A stretch of DNA of 6,983 bases from Succinatimonas sp. CAG:777 (GTDB lineage Bacteria; Pseudomonadota; Gammaproteobacteria; Enterobacterales; Succinivibrionaceae): NCBI GenBank assembly GCA_000431835.1, contig HF987897.1:1-6983 (forward strand), in the 5' to 3' direction. Under the pieces are notes generated by a model, which had not been told where the DNA came from, did no database searches, and was given only the letters and a program-made list of their open reading frames with translations. Below are positions 5,270-6,983 of this stretch, one piece after another. Made by a program: the position numbers and the translations under genes. The first letter of the stretch is position 1; each line of letters opens with the position of its first letter.

Positions 5270-6685
5270 ATGACCAAGATAAAAAAGATAGCTCATAGTT
5301 ATCAATCAGTCTATTTTTACATATTACTTGCAGCTTGTATGGCTACAGTATTTGGCTTTAACTTAGGAGCTATGCTCTCAAGTAAGGTTAGACTTATTAA
5401 TATCTTTATGCTCGAGATCTACGATATCGACAGCATGGTCAACACCTTTATGTTAGGCTCTTTTGTCGGTGTCTTTTTAGGCGGAAGACTGGTTTATGAC
5501 ACCGGTCGTGTTCAGTCTGTAATAGGCAGTTTCTCTTTTGGTGTGATAGGCCAGTGTACTGCAATTCTAGCTCCAACCTTCAGTACTCTGTTTATCACCG
5601 AATTCGTAGTGGGTGTTTCAAGTGGCGTATATCTAATCTCAGCTATCTGTTACATCACTGAGCTCTCTTCAAAAGAAAAGCGTGGCACTTGCTGCCTTTT
5701 AATACCTACTTTTGTTGTATTAGGCTTTTTAATCTCCGTTCTTTTAAAAGACATCATTCCACGAAACGATATTTTAGTGGTGGTATGTCTTTTAGTAGCA
5801 GCTTTGCCTGTAGTGATTGTCTCTTATTTAAGACTGCCAGAGAGCCCACGCTGGCTGGCTTTAACAGATTCAAGTGATAAGGCTTTAACTGAGCTTATCA
5901 GACTTCGAAATTCAACCTCAGAGGCTGCTCGTGAGTTAGCTGCTATCAATGAGTGTGTATTAGGCGATGACAGAGGCATTACAATGTTCTTTAGAAACTC
6001 TGTCTTCAGAGCAATCGTCTGGTTCTTCTTATTCATTGTGATTGTTGCTAATCTCTCTGGCTTTGCCATTATTCCGTATATGTCTTTAGAGATTGTAAAA
6101 TACTTTAAAGCTGCTTTGGGCATTTTGACTCCAAATGAGAAGTATGAAATCAACTTCTTAATGCTAAAGTCTATCCTCTTTGCGGTATTTATAGGATGTG
6201 CTGTAACTTGCCTCATGGCAGATAAGATTGGTCACAGAAGAATTCTGTTAATCTCATGTACTATCAATGAAGTAATGCTCTTTGGTATTTACTTTTTGTA
6301 CTTTACAGGCAGTGCTATGGTAGGTCCTGTTTTAATGTCAGTATGTCTTCTGATCTTCTGCTTATCATCAGTGATCTTTTTGTGCACTTTCTTATTCTTA
6401 ATTTTACCTGAGCTGTTACCTGTAAAAGGTCGTGAATTCTGTTTAACTCTAATCTTTATTGTGCAGATCACTGCCTTAATGTTAGGTATCTATTTCTTTA
6501 ACCGCTTCATCCACTCTCAAGGCGTGCTCATGGCTGTCTGCATCTTTATGATGGCAGGAGCTCTCCTCTTTACTCTTATCTATCAGGATATGCCTGAACC
6601 TAAAAATCAGATGTTGGAGTCTATGGAGAACACTATCTTCAATGAGCGTTCTTTAAAGGCTATTAATAAGGCTCAAAATAAGTAA
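5270..6685 (+). CDS. Major facilitator superfamily transporter, sugar-porter type
   Basis: The 471-residue protein has about 12 hydrophobic segments (roughly 13-33, 57-77, 83-101, 106-126, 141-160, 167-187, 246-270, 296-316, 323-343, 350-378, 390-410, 417-437) and an inner-membrane MFS layout with a central loop at 188-245. Sugar-porter marks are ITELSSKEKRG (129-139), RLPESPRW (188-195) after helix 6, ADKIGHRR (317-324) after helix 8, LPELLPVKGRE (379-389) and a degenerate PETKG, MPEPK (441-445). Odd points: motif A reads GRLVYDTGR (72-80), with Tyr-Asp where Asp-Arg is usual, and helix 7 has AN..G.A (260-266) where sugar porters have QQ..G.N. The substrate is therefore uncertain; a proton- or cation-coupled sugar or organic acid importer is plausible. 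The ATG at 5270 fits a short cytoplasmic N-terminus, although no ribosome binding site is visible. Confidence 0.88.
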   Translation: MTKIKKIAHSYQSVYFYILLAACMATVFGFNLGAMLSSKVRLINIFMLEIYDIDSMVNTFMLGSFVGVFLGGRLVYDTGRVQSVIGSFSFGVIGQCTAILAPTFSTLFITEFVVGVSSGVYLISAICYITELSSKEKRGTCCLLIPTFVVLGFLISVLLKDIIPRNDILVVVCLLVAALPVVIVSYLRLPESPRWLALTDSSDKALTELIRLRNSTSEAARELAAINECVLGDDRGITMFFRNSVFRAIVWFFLFIVIVANLSGFAIIPYMSLEIVKYFKAALGILTPNEKYEINFLMLKSILFAVFIGCAVTCLMADKIGHRRILLISCTINEVMLFGIYFLYFTGSAMVGPVLMSVCLLIFCLSSVIFLCTFLFLILPELLPVKGREFCLTLIFIVQITALMLGIYFFNRFIHSQGVLMAVCIFMMAGALLFTLIYQDMPEPKNQMLESMENTIFNERSLKAINKAQNK

Positions 6686-6782
6686 TCTAATCTGTCATCT
6701 GAAATTTCTGAAAATCCGCATTAAAGTCTTCAATATTTGCATAAATTGCCACTAATAAAGTCAAAGATATACCTTTTCAGGC

Positions 6783-6807
6783 TATAATCTTCAAAGTAGG
6801 TTTGGAG
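6783..6807 (+). promoter_or_regulatory. -10 box and ribosome binding site of the right-edge gene
   Basis: A perfect TATAAT (6783-6788) is followed by GGAG (6804-6807), nine bases before the ATG at 6817. Transcription would start near 6795, giving a leader of about 22 bases. The -35 region 17 bases upstream (GTCAAA, 6760-6765) is a poor match. The gene therefore seems to have its own promoter and not to depend on the transporter upstream. Confidence 0.5.
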
Positions 6808-6816
6808 ATAATACAT

Positions 6817-6983
6817 ATGAAAGATATCAGCTCAACAGGCTCATTTATAAACTTTTATCTAAATAATTACATTTATGTAGATAAAACACAGTACATTAGA
6901 GACCTTATAAAGCTTGAAAGAGTTTTTATCTCCCGTCCACGTCGTTTTGGTAAATCTCTTACCTTAGATACCATAGCAACTTT
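6817..6983 (+). CDS. AAA-ATPase-like domain protein, N-terminus (3' partial)
   Basis: The first 55 codons are present and the gene runs off the window. After a short lead come NNYIYVDKTQYIRDLI (16-31) and ISRPRRFGKSLTLDT (38-52). This pair, 'YVDKTxYI' followed about 15 residues later by 'SRPRRFGKSL', is the hallmark of the AAA-ATPase-like family (PF09820 type). The RPRRFGKS stretch is its atypical P-loop, with Lys46 and Ser47 in the Walker A positions. Full-length members have about 500 or more residues and end in a PD-(D/E)XK nuclease-like domain. Function is not established; many copies per genome are common in gut anaerobes. The start is supported by GGAG at nine bases and a perfect -10 upstream. 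The fragment at 1-108 looks like the tail of another member in the same orientation. Confidence 0.9.
   Translation, partial: MKDISSTGSFINFYLNNYIYVDKTQYIRDLIKLERVFISRPRRFGKSLTLDTIAT

Noticed and set aside
5824..6216. 130-codon open frame on the - strand inside the transporter gene
   Set aside because: Antisense to the PESPR loop and helices 7-8 of a well supported MFS gene, with no ribosome binding site or family resemblance. The smaller frames at 5689-5877 (+) and 6289-6471 (-) are rejected for the same reason.

Overview
The window reads as chromosomal DNA of a low-GC, Gram-negative gammaproteobacterium. HldE and KdsD are very close to the enterobacterial proteins in length and motifs, but base composition is AT-rich, with heavy use of A/T-ending codons (TTA, GCT, AAA). 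Pieces of a large AAA-ATPase-like/PD-(D/E)XK family, common in gut and rumen anaerobes, lie at both edges. A Succinivibrionaceae-type gut organism would fit; this is an inference from gene content, not a firm identification.

Layout, left to right. Positions 1-108 are the last 35 codons of a rightward gene of the AAA-ATPase-like/PD-(D/E)XK family. Positions 109-516 hold no convincing gene but contain a perfect 13-bp inverted repeat (405-467). Next comes a compact leftward operon, in transcription order kdsD (3306-2335, GTG start), hldE (2308-878) and a single-domain rhodanese (858-517), with gaps of 26 and 19 bases. A 241-base divergent region separates it from a rightward DUF2846-type lipoprotein gene (3548-4066). 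That gene converges on a leftward secreted M15-family metallopeptidase gene (4905-4186), with a strong hairpin terminator between them that looks bidirectional. A 350-base AT-rich region with several palindromes precedes a rightward 12-helix MFS transporter of the sugar-porter type (5270-6685). The window ends inside the N-terminus of a second AAA-ATPase-like gene (6817 to the edge), which has its own promoter and ribosome binding site.

How the genes fit together. KdsD makes D-arabinose 5-phosphate, the precursor of Kdo. HldE supplies two steps to ADP-heptose. Together they feed the Kdo-heptose inner core of lipopolysaccharide. The rhodanese is the odd third member. The lipoprotein and the M15 peptidase are exported and add to the envelope theme. 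The MFS transporter keeps the sugar-porter scaffold but has lost the usual sugar-binding glutamines and has an altered motif A, so its substrate is open. No CRISPR array, phage, tRNA, rRNA or insertion sequence was recognised. Most of the window is ordinary housekeeping; the points worth a second look are the operon composition, the inverted repeat at 405-467, the palindromes upstream of the transporter, the divergent transporter and the repeated edge family.
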